DNA of 64,000 nucleotides from Raffaelea ambrosiae (GCA_002778195.1 PCDI01000001.1:5839338-5903337); one strand, 5' to 3'. Positions 33,720 through 46,210 are shown, counted from the first letter of the stretch. The notes: generated by a model from the letters alone, not told the origin. Made by a program: numbers and translations.

Positions 33720-34904
33720 TTACGTATGCAACACGGCAAACACCGCAACAAACGCCGCCACGGCCACAGCCCATCCTCGACCCGTCGACGTCAGAGACAT
33801 GCCGGCGCTGCTGGATCCCGTCGCTGTCGGGGTGGCGCCTGGTCCGGTCCCTGTCCCTGTTCCCGATCCCGATCCTGAGCCTGAGCCTGTGCCTGCTCCT
33901 CCTGTTTCTGTGCTGTTCCCACCCGACGCGCGAACACACGAAATGTACGAGTTGGCGGCTGCGACTCCGGCGCTGCCCGACATCTGCGCCCAGGTCAGGA
34001 TCACTGGCCACACATGGTCCTCAGCCGCTGCCACAGCCGTTTCGTTTCCAGATGCTGTCGGCTCGCTGCCCCAGGCATAAAATCGGCCCTGGCTGAGGAT
34101 GTCTTGGTCGATGGCTGGTTCGGGGGAGCAAGTTAGAAGAGGTATGACGCACTTCGGCAGAAAAGAACAAGGAAGAGAACAGGAAGACCAAGAAACAGGA
34201 ACATGTGAGTGTGGGCTTCATGGGGAATTACGCGAGCAGGAATTCCACCTACCAAAGCTCGTGCTGTTCCCTGCACCATCCGTAAAGTACGGCACGCAGT
34301 TCTCCGGAATGGTGATGTTGTGGCAGTTGCCCTGGCTGTCGATGCCCCGGTTCAGCGCCGCCACCGCCAGCTCGCCCGCACACTGGCTCGTCAGGTACGG
34401 GGCGCAGTCGCTATTGCTGCCAACGCTGTCAGACGTGCTGGCGCTCGCCGCCGCCACGTTTTGGTCTGTGGCCGTCGAGTTGGTAAAGGGAAACACGGCC
34501 GCGCAGAGCCTCCACACGTCCGTGTTGATCTGCGTGCTGTTGCCCGGTGCTTCTAGCCACAAGGTCGTCGCCTCAGTCACTTTGCTCGCCTCCTTGCCCG
34601 AGCTGGCGTCACCAGCACCAGCGAGCGACACGTCCGCGGCCACGGCCACGCCCAGCTGCCAGCCATCCACAGAAGACCCGTTGCCGCTGGGGCCGAACCC
34701 ACTGGGCGCCGTCAAGTTGTATCCCGAGATGGCGACGAGCGATTGGGCGACTGGGTTGGCCGTCTCAGACTCGAACGTATCGGGCGGGATGCCGTAAGGA
34801 GCGGTTTTGGAGATGTCGCCAATGGCCTGCGACTGCGCCACCGCGCGAGCCACCGCCCAGGTAGACAGTAAGAGGAAGAAAGAAGTACGCTTTTCCATCA
34901 TCAT
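33720..34904 (-). CDS. putative GPI-anchored secreted protein
   Basis: No known domain recognised. Two exons, 34904-34253 and 34114-33720, give 348 residues; the 138-nt intron has GTAGGT and CCAG ends. A signal peptide (FFLLLSTWAVARAVA) is followed by an Asn-glycosylation-rich, Cys-containing region (DCAPYLTSQCAG, NCHNITIPENCVPYF). A Gly/Ser/Thr repeat linker (GTGSGSGSGSGTGTGTG) and a C-terminal hydrophobic tail (WAVAVAAFVAVFAVLHT) preceded by small residues fit a GPI attachment signal. The start is the first of three consecutive ATG codons. The likely place of action is the cell surface or wall. The role is unknown. Confidence 0.82.
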
Positions 34905-35871
34905 GCCGGGGTGTAGGTGTTTCGTAGGGGGTGGATCTGATCGATGTTGGGTGGGTGGATTGGGTGGCTATCAGTTCGCCCTGAGACTTAAGGTTATGTC
35001 GTCGGCGTACAAAACGGACACAATGCAAACAAGCGAAACAAGCCCAGGCTGGCAAGAGGCCATCTCCATGTCGGCAGTGGAGAGAAAGACTCTGGCCGCT
35101 TACTGCTTCCTGCACTGCAAGGGAGGTCCTTCCTGGCAGTTACACTGCCAGGATTTTGGGGAAGGAGCAGATGACGTCGCCTGCCCATGTGACGTTGCCA
35201 GAAACCACTGAACCAGTGAATGAGTGAACCAGTAAACAAAGGCAATGACTACTATGGAGTAATGGATATGCACGACTATGGAAGGAGCCCAGATTTGTCT
35301 GTTCCTGCCTGTTTGGGTCTGCGGAGACAGCGCGTCTTACCTCACTTTGTCTCAGCTGCTACCAAATTGGCCCACAATTCAAGCTCATCTTGTCAGATCT
35401 CTGGCTCTAGTGGGCAGCGTAATATTCTCCTGTCAGCTTTTCGTGGTGTGTTTTTCTCCCGCGTATATCGACCTCTCTTGTCTGAGTCTTTTTTTTCCTC
35501 TACACTCGCTCTCGTGTTCACCTCTGGGAAAGGTGGGGGAAAATGTCTCGCGGTGATGTTACGCCGCTTCGGCTAAGGCTGCATTTTTTTGTGTCTGGCG
35601 TCAGCACAGAACAGCAACTTGATAGATAGCCCTTTCCTATTCAGAAACAAGCAACGATGGCAGTCTCACCGTCGTCTTATTTGGCCCCTGTCGAATGTTG
35701 CTCTCTGGTAGCGGTATATAAAAAGATGGTGGTCTCGACTTGACCTGATATTGAAACTTTTAGAATTTCTGCGATCTTCATTCAATCAAGTCCGAACACC
35801 AGATCTGCAATTCCCCCCAAGACAAATTCAAACAAATCAACGTCTGCCCACTCCTCTTCCTTCTCTTCACC
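34905..35871. other. divergent promoter region, GPI protein / short-chain dehydrogenase
   Basis: About 1 kb between divergent start codons. A TATA box is visible on the dehydrogenase side. Frames in between are short and without motifs. Confidence 0.5.
35715..35723 (+). promoter_or_regulatory. TATA box of the short-chain dehydrogenase gene
   Basis: TATATAAAA lies 149 bp upstream of the ATG at 35872, a normal spacing for fungal TATA promoters with a short leader. Few genes in this window show so clear a TATA element, so this gene may be inducible. Confidence 0.55.
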
Positions 35872-37061
35872 ATGGCCCCAGAAGGAACTATCCTCGTCAC
35901 CGGCACCAATGGCATCCTCGGGTCCAACATTGTCGCCCGTATCATCGGCAATCGTGACACAGCAGAGCGCTTACACGGCCTCTATACCGTGCGCAATGTC
36001 GACGCCGCTACCCACCTCAAGGCGGCTCTGAGCAAAGCACCGGCGGGTCATGCTCATGATATTCTGACACTCGACCTCGCGCATCTACAAGCTGTCCGCG
36101 ACACGGCGGTGGCCATCAACGCGCGTGTCGCAGCGGGCACACTGCCGCCAATCCGGGCACTCATCCTGAATGCAGGCTTCCAGGAGTGGCAGACGCATAC
36201 GTTCACCGACGACGGCTTCGACATGACCTTCCAGTCCAACTACCTGTCGCACTGGCTGCTGACAGTCCTGCTTCTGGGCAGTCTCGACAAGAAGCAGGGA
36301 CGGGTGGTTGTTGTCGGGAGCTGGTCCCACGAGTGAGTTTACGCGCGCGGTTTCCTGGTAAACACGAACATTTCTGCAGTCGACTGACATGCCTTTCAGC
36401 CCAACTGATAAGCGAAACAATATGGCTACCTTTGACTTTTATCCCGGTGGAAAATACGACAACAATTTGTTCCCCGGCACCGAGGCCCTGGCCAAAGGCA
36501 CGTTTTCTCCTTCGGGGGACAGTGCACCGCCAGATGCCGGCGTACGTCGTTATGGGGCCAGCAAGCTCTGCGAGGTGATGATGATGTGAGTTTAGACAAT
36601 TTAATTGCCTTTGTCTTTTTGTCGCCCCTACTAGCTGACCGTCTCTAAAAAGAAACGAGCTGCAAACCCGACTCGACAAAGACCCAGCCCTGTCCAACAT
36701 ATCAGTCCTCGGCGTCGACCCTGGTGGTATGATGACGGGACTGACCCGCCGCTCCGACAACTGGATCTCTTGGCCGATCATTCGCTCCATGACGGCCGCC
36801 TTATCGCGTGCGTGGAACCTGGTGGACAGCAACAGCACACTGCGTCCGCCGAGCAAGTCGGCCCAGGATGTCTTCCGTGCAGCGATAGAGTCGGCACCGC
36901 CTCTTGGTGACCACCCGAAGCGTCTGTATTTGAACGGTGACGCATTGCACCAAATGAGCGAGGAAGCCCGCGACCCGGTCAAGGGCGCAGCGCTGTGGAA
37001 GGACAGCGTGCAGTTGGTGCATCTGAATGAGACCGACACTGCACTTAAGGCATGGGATTGA
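35872..37061 (+). CDS. short-chain dehydrogenase/reductase
   Basis: NAD(P)-dependent oxidoreductase with a Rossmann fold. Three exons, 35872-36332, 36400-36585 and 36653-37061, give 351 residues, the longer WW-domain-oxidoreductase/retinol dehydrogenase-like size. The cofactor motif TGTNGILG is near residue 10, LILNAGF corresponds to the NNAG strand, the catalytic serine lies in VGSWSH (150-152) and the catalytic pair is in YGASK (Tyr205, Lys209). VDPGGMMTG follows as the usual PG motif. Substrate unknown. The gene is divergent from the GPI protein and convergent with a large MFS transporter (280 bp between stops). Confidence 0.92.
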
Positions 37062-37341
37062 TGGCTGGCGATTCTCTTTTTTTCTCTTTTCTTGTTCGGG
37101 GGTGTTATTTTCTTTTTTCAACTGCTTTCCTAGATGGTTTTGCTCATGGAATGTTTCTTTTCGATTTCTTTTCAATATTTAAAGTCTCTATTCAATTCCC
37201 AAATCTATGATGCATTCCCTTAGTTCTCCTGCTACCTTGTTGCTGCCTAACTCCAAAGTTGATTTTATCTTATTCAATAGCTATTTAATGCAGAAATAAT
37301 TGTGAGCCCGCATGCTTTACCTTGCGCATGCCTCATCACGG

Positions 37342-39815
37342 CTAGTTGTTGTCCTCGTCGTCGTCCTCTGTCGTTTTTTTGATGCGTTTTTCGCCTAGGA
37401 AGAGCGAAACGATGAATGCCGTAGCTGAAAACGAGAGAGACACAGCTATAAAAAGCATTAGCAGAGCGAAGAGAGATACGAAAAAAAAGCAATGAAGGGA
37501 AAGAAAGAAAGAAAAATAGCGTCTTCTGAGTTGACTTACTATGACTCCACCAGAGACCATCGACATAGGCGCCGACTGCGGCTTCCTTGATGGGGCCTGT
37601 TAAACTGGCAACATACTCTATGCTCCCAGTGGCTTTGGACAAGATTTCCGCTCGCGAGGCAGGGTCCAGGCCAAGTTCAAGGAGACGTGCAGCCATGCTC
37701 GATCTTGTAAACTCCTGCATCACCAGGCTGACACAGGCAATGCCTACGATCAACGCAGAGGTGCTAGCCAAGTACATCAATGAGATAGCTGGTGCCAGGT
37801 GTGCAGGGTTGACAACCATCTGGAGAGATATGAAGACGGCGCTCTGAGCGACGCCAGTACCGAAACCGCTATGCTCGTTAGAGAGGGAAAGAGAATGGAA
37901 AGAAAATGGAAAGGGAGTGTGAGTGTAAGAAACCAGCCTATGTTCACTTACCCAGGTGTAATGTAAAGTGACTCCCACCAATTCGTGTGGCCATGCCAGC
38001 GGAGAAGCAGTAGGGCGTACGCAAATGAAGACGAGAGACCGGCGAGTCGAATCATGTTCCGATATCTCCCCGTCCTGAGACTTGATGTTAGAAAAAGAAT
38101 CATACACTTAGGTGGATATTCTGTAACTAGGAGATGTATCACTTACTTTTTAATGTAGATCCCCGAAATAATGCCACCGACAGCATTCCCGGCCACGGCT
38201 GGGAAGAGATGGGCACCAGCAGAGGTGTTCGACGCCCCTGCCGACACGGTAAAGTAAAGTGGAACACTGAACATGAGCTGAGACATATTATGTGTGGATT
38301 AGCAATATTTTCATCTTCTCGCAGCGTATATCCTCACTTACCCCCAGCTGAGCAGCTGATTGCAGCATCATGATAATCAGGGACAGGTTGGCATCGCGGA
38401 TGCGGAATATGTCGAGAGGTACAACGGGTTCGGTGGCGCGCTTCTCCGCGTAGACAAACAGGACAAAAGAGACAGCCGCGGTTGCAAAGAGAATCCAAAC
38501 AATGGGATGCGACCATGGCACCTTGACGCCGCCAATCTCCATAGGAAGAAGCAGGGCCAGTAGAGCAACGGCGAGTAGTGCGGAACCGAGAATATCGACG
38601 CGCTTGAGCCGCTGCCAGGCCGTGGTCTCCTCCTCCCTGCTCCGCACCTTTTTTATGCCGCCCTTGTACTGGTTGCTGTTCTTCGGTAGGTAGATGGCAC
38701 AGAGCAAGGCCGCCAAACCCATGAAAGGAACCTGGCCGAAAAAGGACCACCGCCAACCGACGGCGTCAGCCAGCCAGCCACCTAGAGGGCCGCCGATGCT
38801 GCGGCCAGTAGTAGCGGCGACATTGACGTAGGCCCGCCAGGTAGCCACGTCTCGCAATGGGAGGAGGTCTGACAGTCGGCTGTGTTAGTTGTGTGTCTGT
38901 TGTTCACATGACAAGATGCATTTGTTTTCCAAGAGTACGCACCAGAAATGATGATGGAGACAATCTGCATGCCGGCACCGCCGGCTCCAGAAATGGCTCG
39001 TCCTAAGATGACCTGGGTCATGCTTGAGCCAGCGCCCCTGTGTACACGCCAGGTTAGGTGAACCGTTCCCGAAAGTCGGCACAAGCATGGTCACTTACAC
39101 CAAAGCACTACAAAAGTTAATGTCAGCAACGGGCAAATCATTGTCAAGCGGTCTTTTTGACCTGCTGCTTACCATCCAGCCGCGAATATAATGTACGCTG
39201 TTATGATGATGCTCTTTCTTCCGTAGATGTCACTGAGTTTCCCATACTGGGCCATATTAGCATCCTGAAAGACGGGAGAGGCGGCCCAAGCCCTATCAAG
39301 AATTCGCCTTAAGAATGCGACCTTAAACTAGACAAAACAGCATCTGATATATGCTTAAATTTGCGTACCATGGTTTGTGTCGTCGCACCGGCCAAAATGA
39401 AGGCAGCAAAGAGCCAACTTGAGCTTTCCAGTGCGTTAAACTCGGATGCGATGAGGGGATGCGTGGCCAGCACCAAGGAGCTGTCGGCATTGGACACAAA
39501 CACACCAATCATGAGGACGACAATGGCGCGCACTACAGTGATCAGATTCAGATCTGGCTTGGTGGACACCAGTCGTCCTGGAGCGGCGGCCGAGACGGCG
39601 TTTCCTTCAATGTCTCGAAGCAGAGACGTGTCGGTGGACACAGTCTCAGTAGAGGAGGCGGTCTCGGCGAGTGTGGCGTCGTCGGCGCCGCCATTGGCAA
39701 ATGTGGACGTCACAGAGACGTCGGTGTCCGGCTTGGGCGAGGCAAGCAACGGCGATGTCTCGTCTGGCTCGGCAGGCAGGCCATGCTGCGGTTTCCGGGG
39801 GTCTGGATTACTCAT
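37342..39815 (-). CDS. MFS transporter, 14-helix DHA2/vacuolar basic amino acid type
   Basis: Drug:H+ antiporter or vacuolar amino-acid type transporter of 618 residues. Nine exons: 39815-39369, 39264-39173, 39107-39099, 39037-38943, 38868-38342, 38277-38147, 38074-37952, 37868-37540 and 37445-37342; all phases agree. Motif A is YGKLSDIYGRKS, GRAISGAGGAGM follows, and the antiporter-type region includes GRSIGGPLGGWLADAVGWRW. The hydrophilic N-terminus contains DETSPLL, an acidic dileucine signal that in fungi often directs proteins to the vacuole. Exon 3 is only 9 nt, yet it restores CALVGAGSSM. A C-terminal acidic tail (EDDDEDNN) ends the protein. Substrate is undetermined: vacuolar basic amino acids or drugs. 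Confidence 0.9.
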
Positions 39816-41298
39816 GGCACAGCACTTTATGGCATGAGCATCTGTGCGAGATTGCGCCGTGTTCAGTGGTGCTCGTGGTGTCGGTGCGTTGCAAGTCTAG
39901 GAGGAGGAGGAGGGCAACGGCACGAGAGGCAGAGAAGAGATAAGGGACAGGAGAGACGAAAGACGAAAGACTGACTGTTCCATAGGATGAACGGGGATAG
40001 AGTAGAGATAAGGGGAGGTGGTAGGATGTTTAGGCAAGAATCGGGGCAGGAGGAGAGAAGCCAGCGGCAGAAAGAGTAGGCAGCAGACTATCGTGAACGA
40101 TCGTAGGATAAGACGGCGCGAATATGGCCGGGGTGTACCAAGCGGAGGGCGGGAGAGATTTGGAGTGTGCCGTGGGTGTCGGCAGAGATGGGGAGTCAAA
40201 AGGCCCAGGCCAATGCGAAGAAGGCGCGCAGTGGCATTGGCAGCCGAGGCCGGCTGCAGTGTTGGGCCAACGGCCAGAGGAGAAGGGATGGGCAAAAGAG
40301 GAAAGCGTCCGCTCAATCACGCTGGACTACGAGGTGGCTCGCTCCTTCCTCGTTCTTTTGACATCACGGCAATCTGAGAGTCAATGTCTGTGGCTGGTGG
40401 CCGCGCTTGGCGGAGGTAGTTGGACGGAAGGCGCGATGGGGAAGAGGCGAGTAGCCTTAAGCAAAAAAAAAAAATAAGATTTTGGTGATGTGCAGCCCTA
40501 GAAATGATGCCATTCGAGGAAATGCAACGAAAGCCACGGACAAAACGACACTCAAGGAGCGAATGAACGAATAAGCAGCTTGGTGTTCCGTCGGGGTGCC
40601 GGGTGCGGCGGAGCCGGTGCCGATAGAACGAGCAGCCACAGACCAGGGGCACGGCACGCAAGATGGCGACATGCACTTAGGGCCAATTGCAACACCAAAA
40701 AGCCTGCGGTCTGCCCAGACAGCCCAGACGCTCGAATGCTGCTGGAGAAGTTTTCTGCTTCGTTGCAAACCAGGCTTTGGAGCCCCGGCTTATCGGGCAG
40801 CGAGACACGGATTTGCGCTCCCCCGCATAGTGCTGGGAATGGAGAACGGCAAGCTTGTGTGATGGCTCCATAGTAGCACGTCATCAGGCAAGCTCCCCCT
40901 TCAGACCTCAGACCCCCTCCACACGCCACACCATGGAAGGCACTTTCAGGACCAATTGCAGCTTGGCTGCTCAGTAGCTCTGTACGAGCTTGGTCGACCC
41001 CGACTGCGGATGCAGAAGCTCTGGCAGCCGAGATCCGGTTGGTGCACCCAGGAGGGGCAAGATGTTCGTACATATGGAGCTCGAGGCCGGCGAGATCCGC
41101 CTTTTTGCGTCTCCCTTGTGTTCTCGCTTTGTTTTCGTGTCGATTTCTGCCAATTGGTCTCAGCTGGATTTCCTGGACCTGCTACTTGTCATCAACTGAT
41201 ATCTATCGACAACCATTGACGGATGTTGCCCAGATCCGGCGATTGTTGACTGGCGACATCCTTTGGCACTGACTTCCATTCCCCGCCCATCCTCCACC
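39816..41298. other. divergent promoter region, MFS transporter / sulfatase
   Basis: About 1.5 kb between divergent start codons. Purine-rich (GA) stretches occur between 39900 and 40180, and an A12-type run near 40460. Several overlapping frames of 80-170 codons exist on both strands, but they have no motifs and share no consistent codon bias, so I do not call them. Confidence 0.45.
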
Positions 41299-43395
41299 AT
41301 GCAGCTCCGCATCACGGCTGCTCTGGCGGCAACAGCGGCTGTTGTAGCTGCCTCGCGGCCTGGCCCTTTCCCTCTGGCCGACTCCAGAGAGCAGGTCCCG
41401 GTTGGCGATCTCGGCCACGACCTGCTAGCAGGCCTGCCTTCGACTGGCCGCCAGCCCAACATTGTTTTTGTGCTCGTCGACGACCAGGACCTGCACCTGG
41501 ACTCGCTGGACTACCTGCCGTACATCAAGAAGCATCTGGGCGACCAGGGCACGTTCTACCGACGGCACTTCTGCACCACGGCCGTGTGCTGCCCGGCGCG
41601 CGTGTCGCTGTGGACGGGCAAGCAGGCGCACAACACAAACGTCACCGACGTGAACCCGCCCTACGGCGGCTACCCCAAGTTTGTCTCGCAAGGCCTCAAC
41701 GACAACTACCTGCCTGTCTGGCTGCAAAAGGCCGGCTACAACACGTACTACACCGGCAAACTGTTCAACGCCCACACCATCAAGAACTACAACGCGCCCA
41801 AGGCCAACGGCTGGACCGGCTCCGACTTTCTCCTCGACCCCTACACCTACAACTACCTCAACTCGTCCTTCCAGCGCAACGACGACCCGCCTGTCAGCTA
41901 CGAGGGCTTACACTCGGTCGATGTCCTGACCGAGAAGGCGTACGGCTTCCTGGACGACGCGGCTGCTGATGCCGACAACCGCCCGTTTTTCCTCGGCGTC
42001 GCACCGGTGGCGCCGCACAGCAATGTCGAGATCAATCGTGTCCTATCGCCCGACCCTGGCCACGACGACATGAAAGACACGGCGGTGTTCTCGGCTCCCG
42101 TGCCGGCTGAGCGCCACAAGCATCTGTTCAAGGATGCTCGCGTGCCGCGCACGCCGCACTTCAACCCGGATAAGCCATCCGGCGCCGCCTGGATCTCTCG
42201 TCTGCGCCGACAGACCCAGGAAAATGTCGACTACAACGACCATTTCTACCGCCAACGCCTGCGCGCACTGCAGGCTGTCGACGAGCTGGTCGACGGCCTG
42301 TTTGCGCGCCTTGAGAAGCACGGCCTGCTCGACAATACGTACGTCTTCTACACCTCCGATAACGGCTTCCACATTGGCCAGCACCGGCTGCAGCCCGGCA
42401 AGGAGTGCGGGTTTGAGGAGGACATCAACGTCCCGCTCTTCGTGCGTGGACCTGGCGTGCCGGCTGGCCGCGTCTCGCAGGCCGTTACCACCCACATTGA
42501 CCTGGCACCCACTCTGCTGCAGCTGGCCCACGCACCGGCTCGGGCTGATTTCGACGGCGAGCCCATCCCTCTGAGTGGGTCGGCGCTGGATTCGGCATCC
42601 GTCAACGACGGTACCGGTCGCCACGAGCACGTGGCCGTGGAGTACTGGGGCATGGCCGCCTTTGAGGGCAAGTTCTATGGAGATTCGCGCATTATTAGAA
42701 ACAACACGTACAAGGCCATCCGCATCATTGGCGCGTCGTACAATCTGTACTATTCGGTTTGGTGCAGCGGCGAGCACGAATTGTACAATTTGGATGTAAG
42801 TGAGAGACAATGGAGACAATGGAGCACCAAGAAGAGGGGAAATAAATGAAGAAATGATATAAAGAACAAAAGCAAGAAAGAAAAAGAAGAGAAAGGAAAC
42901 GGAAAAGGAAAAGGAACCCCCCCCCCCCCCCCCAAAAAAAAACTAAGGCTGGAAGGAAGAGGACATGAAGGAAGAGAAAAAGAGGACACATGCTTGCTCC
43001 TCATCCTGTTATGTCTCTAATCTAACTTCTCCTAGACCGACCCGTACCAGCTTAACAACCTCCTGGGCGACAACAAAGACAGCACCTCTCCCGCGTATCT
43101 TCTTGGCGTGCCGCTCGGCAAAGTCGTCGCTCGCCTCGACACTCTGGTGTTCATCCTCAAGTCGTGCAAGGGCCGTGTCTGTGTCCGGCCTTGGGACGTC
43201 CTGCACCCGGACGGTGATGTGCGCAACCTGCGCGAGGCACTGTCGTCGCGCTTCGACCAGTTTTACGAGGTAGACCAGAAGCGCGTCGAGTACTCCCGCT
43301 GCGAGTTTGGGTACATCGTCGATGCAGAGGGCCCGCAGTTTGACCACGACGGTGTGGTCTTCCGTCAAGGTCTGCCGTGGCACCACTGGACGTAA
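41299..43395 (+). CDS. secreted sulfatase (arylsulfatase / N-acetylglucosamine-6-sulfatase type)
   Basis: Hydrolyses sulfate esters outside the cell. Two exons, 41299-42795 and 43036-43395, give 618 residues. A signal peptide covers about residues 1-18. The metal-binding aspartates are in LVDDQD (Asp61, Asp62). The sulfatase signature CxPxR reads C-C-P-A-R, so Cys97 would be the residue converted to formylglycine, followed by SLWTGKQAHNTNV. YYTGKLFN and YTSDNGFHIGQH supply the remaining metal and sulfate ligands. ATG 41299 opens directly into the signal peptide. The 240-nt intron, which contains C17 and A8 runs, is unusually long for this window. An aspartic protease gene follows on the same strand. 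Confidence 0.93.
42917..42933. repeat. C17 homopolymer tract inside the sulfatase intron
   Basis: Seventeen C, followed by eight or more A, lie in the middle of the 42796-43035 intron. The tract is downstream of the donor and about 100 bp from the acceptor, so it need not disturb splicing. Confidence 0.9.
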
Positions 43396-43787
43396 GAGAG
43401 AACACGGGGTGTTCCGCCATTAACAAGGGTGTTGCTTGCTGGTAGGACTTCTACCGGTATTGGATTTCTTTGGTATTGGGAGTGGCGTTAAAATAAAGCG
43501 AGCAGAATGAAGCCTTTCTTTTTTTGCCTTTCAGTCTCGGGTCTAAACCCCCCCAAAAGAATGCTGCCAAGACGGTGTAAGATACGAAAGTACTATGAAT
43601 TGAAAAATAAAGAACAGCCAGAACACAGACAACGGCTAATTGCCTTGTCTTCTTCCCTCTCCGCGATGAGTTCTAGACAAGAACCAGCCGGCAAGTATTT
43701 ATATTAATACCTGCAGCATGACTGCGAATGTTGGCTCTCTCTACGACTTTGCTCGTAGCATTTGTCGCATGAGTAGTCGTCTTCAAC
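43396..43787. other. spacer, sulfatase to aspartic protease
   Basis: 392 bp holding the sulfatase 3' UTR and the protease promoter. TATTTATATTAATA at 43696-43709 is a TATA-like element about 80 bp before the protease ATG. Nothing else was seen. Confidence 0.5.
43696..43709 (+). promoter_or_regulatory. TATA-like element of the aspartic protease gene
   Basis: TATTTATATTAATA lies about 80 bp upstream of ATG 43788 in otherwise mixed sequence. Position and composition fit a TATA element; no other core promoter element is visible. Confidence 0.4.
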
Positions 43788-45674
43788 ATGGTTCCAATTG
43801 TGTCGCTCCTTGTTCTCCTACCATTAGCGGCCGCCGTGCCGGCGAATTCCTATCACGCCGCTCGGTCCGTCCCCGGCGTCGTCAGCGTGCCTCTTCAGAA
43901 GACCTCTGCTGCCGTGGCTCCGTCGTCCCGGCATCTGCTCCGTCTCAATTCTACGTCTGCAGCCTCTTTCCGAGCCCATCTCGTGGCGTCCTCCCGGGCG
44001 TCTCCTCCTTCTCCTCCTCCCCACCAAGGCCTCGTTGATCGGTCCGAGTTCTACCTCGCCCACATTGGCATCGGTAACCCGCCACAGCCGGTCAGTCTGC
44101 TGGTCGACACCAGCGGCTGGATCACCTGGGTCAACCCCAGTTGCAAAAACGCGCTCCGGCAGGCTGACTGTGCGAGCCAGACAGCCTACAGCGCGTCCAA
44201 GTCGTCGCCGCCGCCAACGAGAGTCATTGGGCTGGACCAGGATATTTCGTACGCCCTGGGCATGGGGGCAGCTTTGGAAGGGTACGCGGATGTGTTCACT
44301 TGGGGGTCCCTAGGAGGAGGAGGAGGAGGAGGAGGAGGAAATTCTACGGGCAACGGGGCCAATGGCACTGCTGGGGGTTTCCAAGTACCTGCACAGCCCT
44401 TTGCCGTCTCGTACTACTCTGCCGGCTTGAGCACAGCCGTCCTTGGTCTGGGCCCCGACGGCATGGATGGCTTCGACTCGGCTCTCAGCAGCTTCAACGT
44501 GATCAGCACCATGGCCAGACAAGGGCTGATTGCGTCGAGGACATTCAGCCTGGCGCTTGGACGTCTGTTTGAAGTGGGCAAGGAGACAGGTAGGAACAAG
44601 TTTGCTTCCTCATGATTAGACTCCCCAACACAACGCCTCGACTAACTCTACAGGGGCCCTCGTCTTTGGTGGCATCGACAAGAACCGGTTCTCGGGGTCG
44701 CTGTTCCGAGCGCCCATTCTGCCGGCCAGTGAAGGACACGATGGATGGAGGTGGGTTCAGAGAGCACCATGCATGCGAAACGCCACCATAGACTAAAAGA
44801 CAACGACACGCAGGTACTGGGTGCGTGTTAGCCAGGTCGAGCACCACCGCCCCGACGGCAAACCGGGCGTCCGCAACACGACCTCTGAATGGGGCTCGCA
44901 GTTCCTGCTCGACAGCGGCACCACGGGCGTCTACGTCGAGCGCAGCATCTACGACGCCATCCTGGCCGAGACGAACCTGACGCGAAACCAAGCGCGGCGC
45001 GAGGGCTTCCCGGACGTGGACTGCAGTTTCAGGAACGTGACGGGTGCATTCTCGTTTACCTTTGCCGGGAGTAGTAGTAGTAGTAGTACCAGCACGAATG
45101 GGACCAAGTGGACGAACGGGACCTTCAACGCCAACAGCACGGCCACCAAGGGCGGTGTTCGCACGAACAACGGCACATCCTCGCCATCCTTCACCCTCCG
45201 CATTCCCTACGCGTCGCTGGTCCATCCTGTGGCCGGTGGCAGCGGGTGCTTCTTTGCTCTCAGCTCGGGCGGAGATGCCTATGACGATGGTGACATATGG
45301 CCCATCCTGGGACGTACGTTTTGAAGGGAGCTTGCATTGTCCCGTGCTTTGTGCCTGGCGTTTGGGTGTATCCGCTAACACACGTTTTATTTTTCAAAAA
45401 AAAAATTTGCAGTCGACTTCTTCAGGTCCGTCTTTGGTAAGTCAACTCGGTTGCCCTGTATCTGTTTCTGCATATCCTTGCTAACAAGACTCAAGCTGTC
45501 TTTGACTGGGACCATCGTGAGGTCGCACTTGCACGGGGAGCCAGCTGCGGCAGTGCAGATCTAGTTGCTTTGCAGAACGGCACGGCGTCTCTGGCGGGTG
45601 TGCATGGGAACTGCAAGCAGAACACAGACGAAGAGGTCAAAATGGCTCAAGACAAGGTCGATAGGGGATGGTAA
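43788..45674 (+). CDS. pepsin-like aspartic protease, secreted
   Basis: Family A1 endopeptidase. Five exons, 43788-44589, 44654-44750, 44814-45313, 45413-45436 and 45496-45674, give 533 residues. Signal peptide 1-16 (MVPIVSLLVLLPLAAA), a propeptide to about residue 85, then two catalytic motifs. The first reads LLVDTSGWITWV (Asp107), with Ser where pepsins have Gly (DTG). The second is LLDSGTTGVYV (Asp333, DSG). WPILGLDFFRSVFAVFD is the usual end of the fold and is built across the 24-nt exon 4. A Gly run (about residues 177-185) and an Asn/Thr-rich insert (NGTKWTNGTFNANSTATKG) are extra loops. The C-terminus is short with no clear GPI signal. Activity is likely but the first motif is atypical. 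Confidence 0.88.
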
Positions 45675-46210
45675 TTCACAGAAGGTGTACAAAATGCCTA
45701 AAAAAAAAAAGCTCAACTGCTCTGCCAAGAGCAATCAGCCTGCCCACTCCGAGATCGTCGCTTTTTGTGTCGCGTGCTTCCCATATGATCGTCCATCAAC
45801 CAAACAGGCGCTAAACAAGGGCCGCCTTTCATACAGAGCCGGTGGATTGGACTGACGGGCAGGGAGGCTCGTGGCAGGAGGGATAGTGGACTATCATTAG
45901 AGCTGCTCCCAGCCAACAAATCGCCCACGTGGGCATGTCCATTGTGTGTTCTGGCCCTTCCGTGTCGGAGCAGGCTTCAATCCTGGACAGAATTGCGCCT
46001 CTGTCTGCGGTCTCCAGATGGAAAGCATCGTGGCTTTGGCCTTGCCAGGATGGAGCCAACACGTGGAGGAGCGAAATGCCGCGTGCCTTGATATAAGTGT
46101 AGAGCGTTGCCAAGGGACAATTGGCGTGCGGCAGCTCGGGGACGTCCACAACAAGCATCTACAACATAACTACAGCGAACATCTACGCCGTTCTGTTCTG
46201 TCTCCCTCCC

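Noticed and set aside
39459..40477. Overlapping plus-strand frames of 100-170 codons upstream of the MFS gene
   Set aside because: They overlap the first exon of the MFS gene or run through GA-rich promoter DNA, and translate to Gly/Arg-rich sequence without motifs.
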